DNA of 64,000 bases from Novosphingobium sp. (lineage in GTDB: Bacteria > Pseudomonadota > Alphaproteobacteria > Sphingomonadales > Sphingomonadaceae): assembly GCA_017745295.1 (NCBI GenBank), contig JAGHZR010000006.1, positions 62,001-126,000 on the forward strand. Direction: 5' to 3'. The first letter of the stretch is position 1. Each line of letters opens with the position of its first letter. Both the position numbers and the translations under genes were made by a program. Below, piece by piece: positions 27,466 to 35,742 of the stretch. Below the pieces are notes generated by a model, which was not told where the DNA came from, did not search any database, and worked only from the letters and a program-made list of their open reading frames with translations.

Positions 27466-28545
27466 ATGATCGTATCGATCCGCAGCATTGCCAGGGCCAC
27501 GCTGATGGCCGGGCTGCTCGCCACCGCCGCCTGCTCCCAGGCGCCCAGCGAAGCGCCCAAGCGCAGCGAATTCAATATCGGATGGTCGATCTATGCGGGC
27601 TGGATGCCCTGGCCCTATGCCCAGCAGGCCGGTATCGTGAAGAAGTGGGCCGACAAGTACGGCCTCAAGATCAACATCGTCCAGGTCAACGACTACGTCG
27701 AATCGGTCAACCAGTACACGGCGGGCAAGCTGGACGGCGTGACCGTGGCCAACATGGACGCGCTGACGATCCCCGCCGCGGGCGGCAAGGATACCAGCGC
27801 GATCATCGTCGGCGACTACTCCAACGGAAACGACGGCATCCTGATGAAGGGTGCTACAGATCTGAAGGGGATCAAGGGGCAGTCGGTTAACCTCGTCGAG
27901 CTTTCGGTTTCGCACTATCTGCTTGCGCGGGGGCTCAATTCGGTCGGCCTCCAGCTCAAGGACGTGAAGACGGTCAATACCGGCGACGCGGACATCGTCG
28001 GCGCCTTCGCCAGCCCGGACGTGAAGGTGGCGGTCGCGTGGAACCCGCAGCTTACGGCCATGAAGGCGCAGTCGGGCGCGAAGCTCGTGTTCAGCTCCGC
28101 CGATATTCCCGGCGAGATTCTCGACCTGCTCTGCGTCGATACCGCGACGCTCAAGGCCAATCCGAACCTCGGCAAGGCGCTGGCGGGCATCTGGTATGAG
28201 ACGACCGCGCTGATGGTGCGTCAGGATGCCGAGGGCAAGGCGGCGCGTGCGGCGATGGCGAAGCTGGCAGGCTCCACGCCCGAGGCGTTCGACAGCCAGC
28301 TCAGCACGACGTATCTCTATTCCGACCCGAAGGCGGCGGTCGCGGCGGCCGATGCGCCTGCGTTGCTGACGACGATGACGCGAGTGCGCGATTTCAGCTT
28401 CTCGAAGGGCCTGTTCAAGGGCGCGACTTCGGCTGACGTGGTGGGCATGTCCTTCCCCGGCGGCAAGACGCTTGGCGACGCCCAGCATGTAACGCTGCGC
28501 TTCGATGACAGCTTCATGAAGATGGCGGCGGACGGCAAGCTCTAG
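27466..28545 (+). CDS. ABC transporter substrate-binding lipoprotein (NMT1/SsuA-like)
   Basis: A 359-residue periplasmic binding protein of the nitrate/sulfonate/taurine class. The N-terminus is a lipoprotein signal with lipobox LLATAAC, so Cys would be lipidated. The body starts FNIGWSIYAGWMPWPYAQQAG and has the two-lobed fold typical of this family. The ATG at 27466 follows an AAAGGGGA ribosome site. It is the first gene of a run continuing through permease, ATPase, regulator 2, two DUF1989 proteins, carboxylase and allophanate hydrolase. Importers of this type accompany guanidine carboxylase genes in other bacteria, so guanidine or a related urea compound is the likely cargo. That is inferred from context. 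Confidence 0.88.
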   Translation: MIVSIRSIARATLMAGLLATAACSQAPSEAPKRSEFNIGWSIYAGWMPWPYAQQAGIVKKWADKYGLKINIVQVNDYVESVNQYTAGKLDGVTVANMDALTIPAAGGKDTSAIIVGDYSNGNDGILMKGATDLKGIKGQSVNLVELSVSHYLLARGLNSVGLQLKDVKTVNTGDADIVGAFASPDVKVAVAWNPQLTAMKAQSGAKLVFSSADIPGEILDLLCVDTATLKANPNLGKALAGIWYETTALMVRQDAEGKAARAAMAKLAGSTPEAFDSQLSTTYLYSDPKAAVAAADAPALLTTMTRVRDFSFSKGLFKGATSADVVGMSFPGGKTLGDAQHVTLRFDDSFMKMAADGKL

Positions 28546-28584
28546 TTCGGGTCCGATCGGGCACGAAACCTTTCAAGTGAGGCC

Positions 28585-29406
28585 ATGACAATGCGTTGGG
28601 TTAATCGTCAGGTCGGGCGAGGGGGGCGGGTGCTCCTCGGCGCGGTGCCGATCCTGCTCTTGGTGCTGGTCTATATCGTCATGGCGGCGAACCGCCATGC
28701 GGTGAATCCGGCGGACAAGATCCTTCCGCTGCCCGGCGCCATGGCCGAAAGCATGTCGGCGCTGCTGTTCGTGCCGGACCAGCTCACCGGGCAACTGGTG
28801 TTCTGGGCCGACACTCTGGCCAGCCTCCAGCGCCTCGGTATCGGCCTCGGCATATCGACGCTGATGGCGCTCGCGGTGGGGCTGGCGCTGGGCGTGCTGC
28901 CGTCGGTGCGCGCTACGTTGGGACCGCTGGTTACGGGCATTGCCGTGATCCCGCCGATCGCGCTTCTGCCGATCCTGTTCATCGCCCTCGGTCTTGGCGA
29001 GACCGCCAAAGTGGCGCTGATCGTGATCGGTATCGCGCCGGTCATGATCCGCGACATCGCCGCGCATGTAGGCGCGCTCCCGCGCGAACAGACCATCAAG
29101 GCGCTGACGCTCGGCGCGAATAGCTGGCAGGTGATGATCCGCGTCGCCCTGCCGCAAGCGATGCCGCGCCTGCTTCACGCGATGCGGCTGGCGCTGGGCC
29201 CCGCCTGGGTCTTCCTGATCTCCGCCGAGGCGATCGCGTCGGACGTGGGCCTCGGCTACCGCATCTTTCTGGTGCGCCGCTATCTCTCGATGGACGTGAT
29301 CCTGCCCTATGTCGCCTGGATCGCGCTGCTGGCGATCCTGATGGATCTGGCGCTCACTTTCCTCAGCCGACGTCTGTTTCCCTGGGCCCATGGAGAAAGC
29401 CATTGA
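28585..29406 (+). CDS. ABC transporter permease (SsuC/TauC-like)
   Basis: A 273-residue inner-membrane permease of the nitrate/sulfonate/taurine class with about six transmembrane helices. The EAA loop that contacts the ATPase is visible (REQTIKALTLGANSWQVMIRVALPQAMPRLL). It partners the lipoprotein upstream and the ATPase downstream. An AAGTGAGG ribosome site precedes the ATG, and the stop overlaps the TTG start of the ATPase by 4 bp. Confidence 0.9.
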   Translation: MTMRWVNRQVGRGGRVLLGAVPILLLVLVYIVMAANRHAVNPADKILPLPGAMAESMSALLFVPDQLTGQLVFWADTLASLQRLGIGLGISTLMALAVGLALGVLPSVRATLGPLVTGIAVIPPIALLPILFIALGLGETAKVALIVIGIAPVMIRDIAAHVGALPREQTIKALTLGANSWQVMIRVALPQAMPRLLHAMRLALGPAWVFLISAEAIASDVGLGYRIFLVRRYLSMDVILPYVAWIALLAILMDLALTFLSRRLFPWAHGESH

Positions 29407-30185
29407 GCACTTTGCTGAGCTTTCGCGATGTCTGGGTCGAATATGGCGACCGGATCATCATCGAGAAGCTGAACCTCGATATCGAGGAAGGCGCCTTCGT
29501 CTCCATTGTCGGCCCTTCGGGCGCGGGCAAGAGCAGCTTTCTGCGCCTGATCCTGGGGCAGGAAGGGCCGAGTCAGGGCACGATCCTGATGGACGGCGTG
29601 CCGCTGAGGCCCGAATGCGGCCCCGACCGGGGCGTCGTGTTTCAGCGCTATTCGGTGTTCCCGCACCTCACCGCGCTGCGCAACACGATCCTCGGCATCG
29701 AGTGCGAGAAGGCGCCGGTGCTCGGCCGCCTGTTCGGCAGTGCCCGCCGCGCTGCCGAGGAGGAAGCCATTGAAATGCTGACGGCGGTGGGTCTCGGGCA
29801 CAGCCTCGATCTCTATCCCGCGCAGATGTCGGGCGGCATGCAGCAGCGTCTGGCCATCGCGCAGGCACTGGTGAAGCGGCCGCGCATCCTCCTGCTGGAC
29901 GAGCCGTTCGGCGCGCTTGACCCCGGCATCCGCGCCGACATGCACAAGCTGATCCGCAGCCTCTGGCGCGAGCGGGCGCTGACCATCGTCATGGTGACGC
30001 ACGATATCCGCGAGGCCTTTACGCTCGGAACCCGCGTCCTCGCGCTCGACAAGCGCCGTCACGATCCCCACGCGCCGCACCGTTTCGGCGCCACGGTGGT
30101 CTACGACCTGCCGATGCGCGAGCGTCCCGAGGAAGATTCCGACGAAAGTGAAATTATTACGATTGACGTAAATAGTAATAACTGA
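29403..30185 (+). CDS. ABC transporter ATP-binding protein (SsuB/TauB-like)
   Basis: The 260-residue ATPase of the importer. Motifs are complete: Walker A GPSGAGKSS, Q-loop VVFQRYSVFP, signature MSGGMQQRL, Walker B ILLLDEPFGALD and the switch His in VMVTHD. The TTG start at 29403 overlaps the permease stop. The last ten or so codons overlap NikR-like operator D at 30155-30180, so the end of this gene doubles as a promoter region for regulator 2. Confidence 0.92.
   Translation: MSTLLSFRDVWVEYGDRIIIEKLNLDIEEGAFVSIVGPSGAGKSSFLRLILGQEGPSQGTILMDGVPLRPECGPDRGVVFQRYSVFPHLTALRNTILGIECEKAPVLGRLFGSARRAAEEEAIEMLTAVGLGHSLDLYPAQMSGGMQQRLAIAQALVKRPRILLLDEPFGALDPGIRADMHKLIRSLWRERALTIVMVTHDIREAFTLGTRVLALDKRRHDPHAPHRFGATVVYDLPMRERPEEDSDESEIITIDVNSNN
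30155..30180. promoter_or_regulatory. NikR-like operator, site D
   Basis: TATTAC-N14-GTAATA, both halves exact. It lies within the 3' end of the ABC ATPase gene and 18 bp before the start of NikR-like regulator 2, so it should allow internal control of the second half of the operon. Confidence 0.7.
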
Positions 30186-30198
30186 AAAGAGAGTGGGC

Positions 30199-30678
30199 AT
30201 GGGCTCCGATTCCACCGGCCTGGCGCGGCTCAGCATGAGCCTCCCGGCAGATCTCTTCAGACAGCTTGACCTGATGGTGGCGGAACGCGGCCTGCCTTCC
30301 CGCTCCCAGCTCATTGCCGAACTGATCCGCCACGCGCTGACGGAACACGGATCGCTCATGCACCCGGAGGAGATGTTCGCCGGGACCATCACCCTGGTCT
30401 ACCGCAGCGAGCGCGGCCGGGTGCGGCACCAGCTTTCGCAGACGCAGGCCGGTTATCTGAAGGAAGTGATCTCCTCGCAGCATGTCGTGCTGGAGGACGA
30501 CCAGTCACTCGAAGTTCTTCTCGTGCAGGGTCCTGCAGCAAGACTGAAGGAACTCTGCGACGCCATTCGCCGGGTACGCGGGGTGCAGCAACTGGAGCTG
30601 GTCACCACGACGTCCCTCCTGCCGCCGCTCTACGATCAGGGCGACGAAGACATTCAAAGCATCGGAGCGCCTTCATGA
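30199..30678 (+). CDS. NikR-like ribbon-helix-helix regulator 2
   Basis: A 159-residue paralogue of the regulator at 26823, more than 80% identical by eye across the ribbon-helix-helix and ACT-like domains. It also keeps only His87 of the four NikR nickel ligands (SQHVV; Ala, Val and Ser at the others). The ATG at 30199 is preceded by AAGAGAG. Operator D ends 18 bp upstream, and the stop overlaps the next start as ATGA, so it sits inside the operon it probably controls. The two copies could respond to different ligands, form mixed tetramers or simply be redundant. Confidence 0.85.
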   Translation: MGSDSTGLARLSMSLPADLFRQLDLMVAERGLPSRSQLIAELIRHALTEHGSLMHPEEMFAGTITLVYRSERGRVRHQLSQTQAGYLKEVISSQHVVLEDDQSLEVLLVQGPAARLKELCDAIRRVRGVQQLELVTTTSLLPPLYDQGDEDIQSIGAPS

Positions 30679-31499
30679 CCCAGACCCTGGCCGATCCGCT
30701 TGCCGCGCGCGACCATGCGCGGGCCCAGGGCGGCACCGTCGTCGAGAGCATGCCGGTACTGCCCCCGGTGGCGGACGATCTGCCCGGCGGTGTCGATGCC
30801 GCCGACCTCGTGTGGGAGGAAACCATCGCGGCGGGCGGCTATGCCACGCGGCGGCTGTCCCGCGGGTCGCGCCTGCGCCTGATCGACCTCGACGGCGATG
30901 CTTGTGCCTCGCTGCTCGTCTTCAATGCCGAGATGCCGACCGAACGGCTCAATGTCGCTGACACGGTCAAGATCCAGTGGAACGCCTATCTCGGCGCCGG
31001 TAAACTGCTGCTGTCCGATATGGGCCGGGTCCTGTTCAGTATTCTCGAAGACGATGCCGGTACGCACGACACGTTCTGCGGTACCTCCAACGCTGCAACC
31101 AATGTCGCGAAGTACGGCGAGGGTCGTAACAGCGGCGCCTTCCCGAATGGGCGCGACAGGTTCCTGCTCGGTGCCGCGAAGCACGGTCTGAACCGCCGCG
31201 ACGTTCACCCCTGCGTGACCTTGTTCAAGGGCGCGAAGATCGAGGCAGACGGCACGATCACGCCGCAGGTCGGCCCCTTCGCGCCGGGGCGTAGCGTGGT
31301 GCTGCGTGCGGAAATGGACGTGATCGTGGTGATCGCCAATGTCCCGCACGTCCTCGATCCGCGCGGCGAATGGAGCGTGACCCCGCTGCGCGCCACGGCA
31401 TGGCGGGGACCGGTGACCGCCGAGGACGATCCCGTCCGCAATGCCACGCCCGAGGGCCTGCGCGCCTTCACCAACGTCGAAGACTACTTCCGCCGCTGA
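30675..31499 (+). CDS. DUF1989 protein, carboxyguanidine deiminase subunit (urea carboxylase-associated protein 2 type)
   Basis: A 274-residue cytoplasmic protein of the DUF1989 (urea carboxylase-associated) family. The family core (SRGSRLRLIDLDGDACASLLVFNA; DTFCGTSNAATNVAKYGEG; PCVTLFKGAKIEADG) is present, with conserved Cys and His residues that in the family bind a metal. Published work assigns paired DUF1989 proteins as the two subunits (CgdA/CgdB) of carboxyguanidine deiminase, which converts carboxyguanidine to allophanate. It overlaps regulator 2 by ATGA, and the second subunit follows 14 bp downstream. Which of the two is CgdA is not certain from sequence alone. Confidence 0.82.
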   Translation: MTQTLADPLAARDHARAQGGTVVESMPVLPPVADDLPGGVDAADLVWEETIAAGGYATRRLSRGSRLRLIDLDGDACASLLVFNAEMPTERLNVADTVKIQWNAYLGAGKLLLSDMGRVLFSILEDDAGTHDTFCGTSNAATNVAKYGEGRNSGAFPNGRDRFLLGAAKHGLNRRDVHPCVTLFKGAKIEADGTITPQVGPFAPGRSVVLRAEMDVIVVIANVPHVLDPRGEWSVTPLRATAWRGPVTAEDDPVRNATPEGLRAFTNVEDYFRR

Positions 31500-31513
31500 A
31501 AGGACACGCGATC

Positions 31514-32149
31514 ATGAGCACCGATCCCCACATGTCCGGCCTTGACGGCACCGTCATCCACGATGTCGTCGTTCCCGCCCGCGCGCCCTGGCTGCACCAC
31601 GTAGCGGCGGGCCAGACGCTGCGCATCGTCGACCTCGAAGGCAATCAGGCCGTCGACTTCCTGCTCTACTCGGCAGCGGACGATGCCGAGCGCTACAGCG
31701 CGCAGGACACCGTCTCGGCGCAGGGCAACCTGTTCCTGCGGGCGGGCACGAAGCTGCTTTCCAACGAAGGCAATGTGCTGATGATGATCGCCGCCACTTC
31801 GGTCGATTACCATGACACCATCGGCGGCGCCTGTTCCTGCGAATCCAACACCTTGCGCTATGGCCACCACACCAAGGCCGAGCACGCCTGCGTCGAGAAC
31901 TTCCTGGAGGCCAACCTCCTCGAAGGGCGCGGTAAGCGGGACATCGTCTCCAATATCAACTTCTTCATGAACGTACCGGTCGAGCCGGACGGGTCGCTGG
32001 GCATCGTCGACGGAATATCCGCGCCGGGCCTGACTGTGGACCTGCGGGCGGAAATGGACGTCGTCGTCGTCGTCTCCAACTGTCCGCAGGTCAACAACCC
32101 CTGCAACGGCTTCAACCCCACCCCCGTCCGCATGATCGTCGTCGCATGA
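31514..32149 (+). CDS. DUF1989 protein, carboxyguanidine deiminase subunit (urea carboxylase-associated protein 1 type)
   Basis: A 211-residue DUF1989 protein and partner of the preceding one. Core motifs align: LRIVDLEGNQAVDFLLYSA, GGACSCESNTLRYGHHT and NINFFMNVPVEPDGSLGI. The Cys-rich GGACSC and the His pair are candidate metal ligands. The ATG at 31514 follows an AAAGGA ribosome site, and the stop overlaps the carboxylase start as ATGA. The tight coupling of these two genes to the carboxylase is what distinguishes a guanidine route from plain urea breakdown. Confidence 0.82.
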   Translation: MSTDPHMSGLDGTVIHDVVVPARAPWLHHVAAGQTLRIVDLEGNQAVDFLLYSAADDAERYSAQDTVSAQGNLFLRAGTKLLSNEGNVLMMIAATSVDYHDTIGGACSCESNTLRYGHHTKAEHACVENFLEANLLEGRGKRDIVSNINFFMNVPVEPDGSLGIVDGISAPGLTVDLRAEMDVVVVVSNCPQVNNPCNGFNPTPVRMIVVA

Positions 32150-35100
32150 GCTTCGACACGGTTCTGATCGCCAACCGAGGCGCGATCGCCACCCGCATCA
32201 TCCGCACCCTGCGCCGCATGGGCCTGAAGTCCGTGGCGGTCTATTCCGAGGCGGACGAAGGCTCGAACCACGTTTCGGAGGCGGACGAGGCCGTGCTGAT
32301 TGGCCCGGCCAAGGCGTCCGAAAGCTACCTCAACATCGCCGCGATCCTCGATGCGGCGAAGCAGACCGGCGCCGGGGCGATCCATCCCGGCTACGGCTTC
32401 CTGGCCGAGAACGTCGAGTTCGCCGAAGCCTGCGCCAAGGCGGGGATCGTCTTCATCGGCCCGACGCCCGACAATATCCGTACCTTCGGCCTCAAGCACA
32501 GCGCCCGCGCACTCGCTGCCGAGCATGGCGTGCCGCTGGCGCCGGGAACCGGCCTGCTGACGGGCGAAGAGGAGGCCGTGGCCGCCGCCGCCGGAATCGA
32601 ATATCCGGTAATCCTCAAGGCGACCGCCGGGGGCGGCGGCATCGGCATGAAGGTCTGCGAGAACGAGGCGGACCTGCGCGAAGGCTTCGCCACCGTCGCG
32701 CGTCTCGGCCTCAGCAATTTCGGCGATGCCAGTGTGTTCCTCGAACGCTATGTGCGCCGTGCTCGGCACATCGAGGTGCAGCTGTTCGGGGACGGCGAGG
32801 GCCGGGTCATGGCGCTTGGTGAGCGCGATTGCTCGCTCCAGCGCCGCAACCAGAAAGTGGTCGAGGAAGCCCCGGCGCCGCTGCTGCCGCAGCATGTCCG
32901 CGCGGAGCTGATCGCCTCGGCCGTGCGGCTGGGCGAGGCGGCGCGCTACCGCTCGGCGGGCACGGTGGAATATCTCTACGATGCCGACCGCGAGGAGTTC
33001 TTCTTCCTGGAGATGAACACCCGCCTCCAGGTCGAGCACGGCGTGACCGAAGAGGTCATGGGCATCGACCTCGTCGAATGGATGGTGCGCGGCGGGGCGG
33101 GGGACTTCGCCTTCCTCGACCGCCCGGCCCCGACGCCCAAGGGCCATTCGGTGCAGATGCGCCTCTATGCCGAGGATCCGTCGCTCGATTATCGCCCGAC
33201 TTCGGGCCAGCTGACTTGCGTCGAATTCCCCGAGGACATCCGCGTCGAGACCTGGTGCTCCTCGGGCAGCACGGTCAGCGCCTGGTACGATCCGATGCTG
33301 GCCAAGCTGATCGTCCATGCCCCGACCCGCGAGGAAGCCGTGGCGGCCGCGCAGGCGGCCATCGACCGCAGCCGGATCGACGGCATCGAAACCAATGTGC
33401 GCTGGCTGCGCGACGTGGTCCGCTCGCCCGCCTTTACCAGCGGCGAAGTCTCGACCCGCGTGCTCGATGCCATCGCCTATCACCCCCGCGCGATCCGCGT
33501 GGTCAGCGGCGGCACCGCCACGACGGTGCAGGACTGGCCGGGCCGCCAGAAGCTCTGGGGCGTGGGCGTGCCGCCCTCCGGGCCGATGGACGACCAGTCC
33601 TTCCGCCTCGGCAACCGGCTGCTCGGCAATCCGGAAGGCACCGAGGGACTGGAGGTCACCGTTACCGGGCCGACCCTTTCCTTCGTATCGGCCGCGCGCG
33701 TCTGCCTGATGGGTGCCGATTTCGGCGCAACCTTGGACGGGGTTCCGGTCTCGCGCGGCGTGCCGATCGATATCGCGGCGGGCCAGACGCTCGCGCTCGG
33801 CCGGGCTTCGACCGGCGGGCTTCGCGGCTACATCCTGTTCGCCGGGGGGCTGGACATCGCGCCTTATCTCGGCAGCCGCAGCACGTTCGAACTCGGCCAG
33901 TTCGGCGGCCATGCCGCGCGGCGCCTGCTGGCAGGCGATACGCTGCATCTCGCCGGAGCGGCCACGGAAGTGGCTCTGCCCGCCGTGGACCTGCCCGAGA
34001 TCGGCACCGACTGGACCCTGCGCGTCCTCTACGGCCCGCACGGCGCGCCGGACTTCTTCACCGGAGAGGATGTCGAGACCTTCCTCGATGCGGAGTGGAA
34101 GGTCCACTACAACTCCAACCGCACGGGCGTGCGCCTGATCGGCCCCAAGCCGCGCTGGGCGCGTAGCGACGGCGGCGAGGCGGGGCTGCATCCCTCGAAC
34201 ATCCACGACAATCCCTATGCCATCGGCGCGGTGGACTTCACCGGGGACATGCCGATCATCCTCGGGCCGGACGGCCCGTCGCTGGGCGGCTTCGTTTGTC
34301 CTTTCGTGGTGATCGCCGCCGACCGCTGGAAGATCGGGCAACTGACGCCGGGCGACCGCCTGCGCTTCGCGCCCGTCACCATCGAGGATGCCATCGCAGC
34401 GGAAACCGCGCAGCGCGATCTGGTTGCGAGCGGCGCGTCGCCGGTGCCTTCGCCGGTGCGCCGCGTTGCCGAGCTTTCGCCGATCCTTGGCGAAATCCCC
34501 GAGGCACCGGGCCGTCCTCGCACGGTCTATCGCCAGCAGGGCGACCGCAACATCCTGGTCGAATACGGCCCGATCGTGCTCGACATCGAGTTGCGCATCC
34601 GCGTCCATGCCCTGATGACGGAACTGGAGCGGCTCGATCTGCCGGGCGTGATCGACGTGGTTCCCGGCATCCGCTCGCTCCAGCTCCATTTCGACGGCGC
34701 GGCGCTGACTCAGCAGGCGGCCCTCGCGACCCTGATGGAAGCAGAAGAGCGCCTCGGCGACCTGCAGGACTTCGCGATCCCCTCGCGCATCGTCCACCTG
34801 CCGCTCAGCTGGCGCGATCCCGCCACGATCGAGACGATCGAGAAGTACATGGCCACCGTCCGCGACGATGCGCCCTGGTGCCCGGACAATATCGAGTTTA
34901 TCCGCCGCATCAACGGCATGCGCGATCAGGCCGCAGTGGAGAACCTGATCTTCGAGGCGAACTATCTCGTCATGGGCCTGGGCGACGTCTATCTCGGCGC
35001 GCCCGTGGCCACGCCGGTCGATCCGCGCCACCGGCTTGTCACCACTAAGTACAACCCGGCCCGGACCTGGACCCCGCCCAATGTCGTGGGCATCGGCGGC

Positions 35101-35742
35101 GCCTATATGTGCATCTACGGCATGGAAGGGCCGGGCGGTTACCAGCTGTTCGGGCGCACGCTGCAGGTCTGGAACACTTATCGCCAGACGGATGCCTTCA
35201 CGGAAGGTAAGCCCTGGCTGCTGCGCTTCTTCGACCAGATCCGCTTCTACCCTGTCAGCGCGGACGAACTGGCCGACTGGCGGCGCGAATTCCCGACCGG
35301 CCGCCGCTCGATCCGCATCGAGCCTTCCGAGTTCCGCCTAGCCGACTACCGCGCCTTCCTGGCCAAGAACGCCGAAGACATCGCCGCCTTCGAGGAAACC
35401 CGCAAGGCTGCCTTCGATGCCGAGCGCGAGGAATGGCAGCGACTGGGCGAGTTCGACCATGTCGCGAAGCTGGAGGAGGCCGACGCACCTGTCGAGGCTG
35501 CGATCGTCCTGCCCGAAGGTTCGGACCTGGTGGAAGCACCCTATGGCGGCAGCGTTGCAAGGCTGCTGGTCGCGCCGGGCGATCATATCGAAGCAGGCGA
35601 CAAGATCGCGGTCATCGAGGCGATGAAGATGGAATGTCCGGTAGAAAGCCCCGGCAGCGGGACGGTGGAGGCGCTCTATATGCGCGAAGGGCAGTCCTTG
35701 CAGCCCGGCGCGCCGATGCTGGCCTTGCGGAGGCACGCATGA
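32146..35742 (+). CDS. Biotin-dependent guanidine/urea carboxylase
   Basis: A 1198-residue multidomain enzyme. Residues 1 to about 450 are an ATP-grasp biotin carboxylase (ANRGAIATRIIRTL, GGGGIGMK, EMNTRLQVEHGVTEE). About 460-1040 are the KipA/KipI-like carboxyltransferase domains (GGTATTVQDWPGRQ; PHGAPDFFTGEDVE). The C-terminus is a biotinyl domain with Lys1161 in EAMKME. It carboxylates guanidine or urea using bicarbonate and ATP. Asp813 in VLDIELRIRVH aligns by eye with the position reported to be Asp in guanidine carboxylases and Asn in urea-specific enzymes; this, and the linked DUF1989 pair, favour guanidine. It overlaps its neighbours by 4 bp on each side. Confidence 0.9.
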   Translation: MSFDTVLIANRGAIATRIIRTLRRMGLKSVAVYSEADEGSNHVSEADEAVLIGPAKASESYLNIAAILDAAKQTGAGAIHPGYGFLAENVEFAEACAKAGIVFIGPTPDNIRTFGLKHSARALAAEHGVPLAPGTGLLTGEEEAVAAAAGIEYPVILKATAGGGGIGMKVCENEADLREGFATVARLGLSNFGDASVFLERYVRRARHIEVQLFGDGEGRVMALGERDCSLQRRNQKVVEEAPAPLLPQHVRAELIASAVRLGEAARYRSAGTVEYLYDADREEFFFLEMNTRLQVEHGVTEEVMGIDLVEWMVRGGAGDFAFLDRPAPTPKGHSVQMRLYAEDPSLDYRPTSGQLTCVEFPEDIRVETWCSSGSTVSAWYDPMLAKLIVHAPTREEAVAAAQAAIDRSRIDGIETNVRWLRDVVRSPAFTSGEVSTRVLDAIAYHPRAIRVVSGGTATTVQDWPGRQKLWGVGVPPSGPMDDQSFRLGNRLLGNPEGTEGLEVTVTGPTLSFVSAARVCLMGADFGATLDGVPVSRGVPIDIAAGQTLALGRASTGGLRGYILFAGGLDIAPYLGSRSTFELGQFGGHAARRLLAGDTLHLAGAATEVALPAVDLPEIGTDWTLRVLYGPHGAPDFFTGEDVETFLDAEWKVHYNSNRTGVRLIGPKPRWARSDGGEAGLHPSNIHDNPYAIGAVDFTGDMPIILGPDGPSLGGFVCPFVVIAADRWKIGQLTPGDRLRFAPVTIEDAIAAETAQRDLVASGASPVPSPVRRVAELSPILGEIPEAPGRPRTVYRQQGDRNILVEYGPIVLDIELRIRVHALMTELERLDLPGVIDVVPGIRSLQLHFDGAALTQQAALATLMEAEERLGDLQDFAIPSRIVHLPLSWRDPATIETIEKYMATVRDDAPWCPDNIEFIRRINGMRDQAAVENLIFEANYLVMGLGDVYLGAPVATPVDPRHRLVTTKYNPARTWTPPNVVGIGGAYMCIYGMEGPGGYQLFGRTLQVWNTYRQTDAFTEGKPWLLRFFDQIRFYPVSADELADWRREFPTGRRSIRIEPSEFRLADYRAFLAKNAEDIAAFEETRKAAFDAEREEWQRLGEFDHVAKLEEADAPVEAAIVLPEGSDLVEAPYGGSVARLLVAPGDHIEAGDKIAVIEAMKMECPVESPGSGTVEALYMREGQSLQPGAPMLALRRHA

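Noticed and set aside
31858..35031. A 1057-codon open frame antisense to the carboxylase
   Set aside because: High-GC third positions keep the antisense open; the translation is Arg/Ala/Gly-rich with no family features, and the sense strand has a clear multidomain enzyme.
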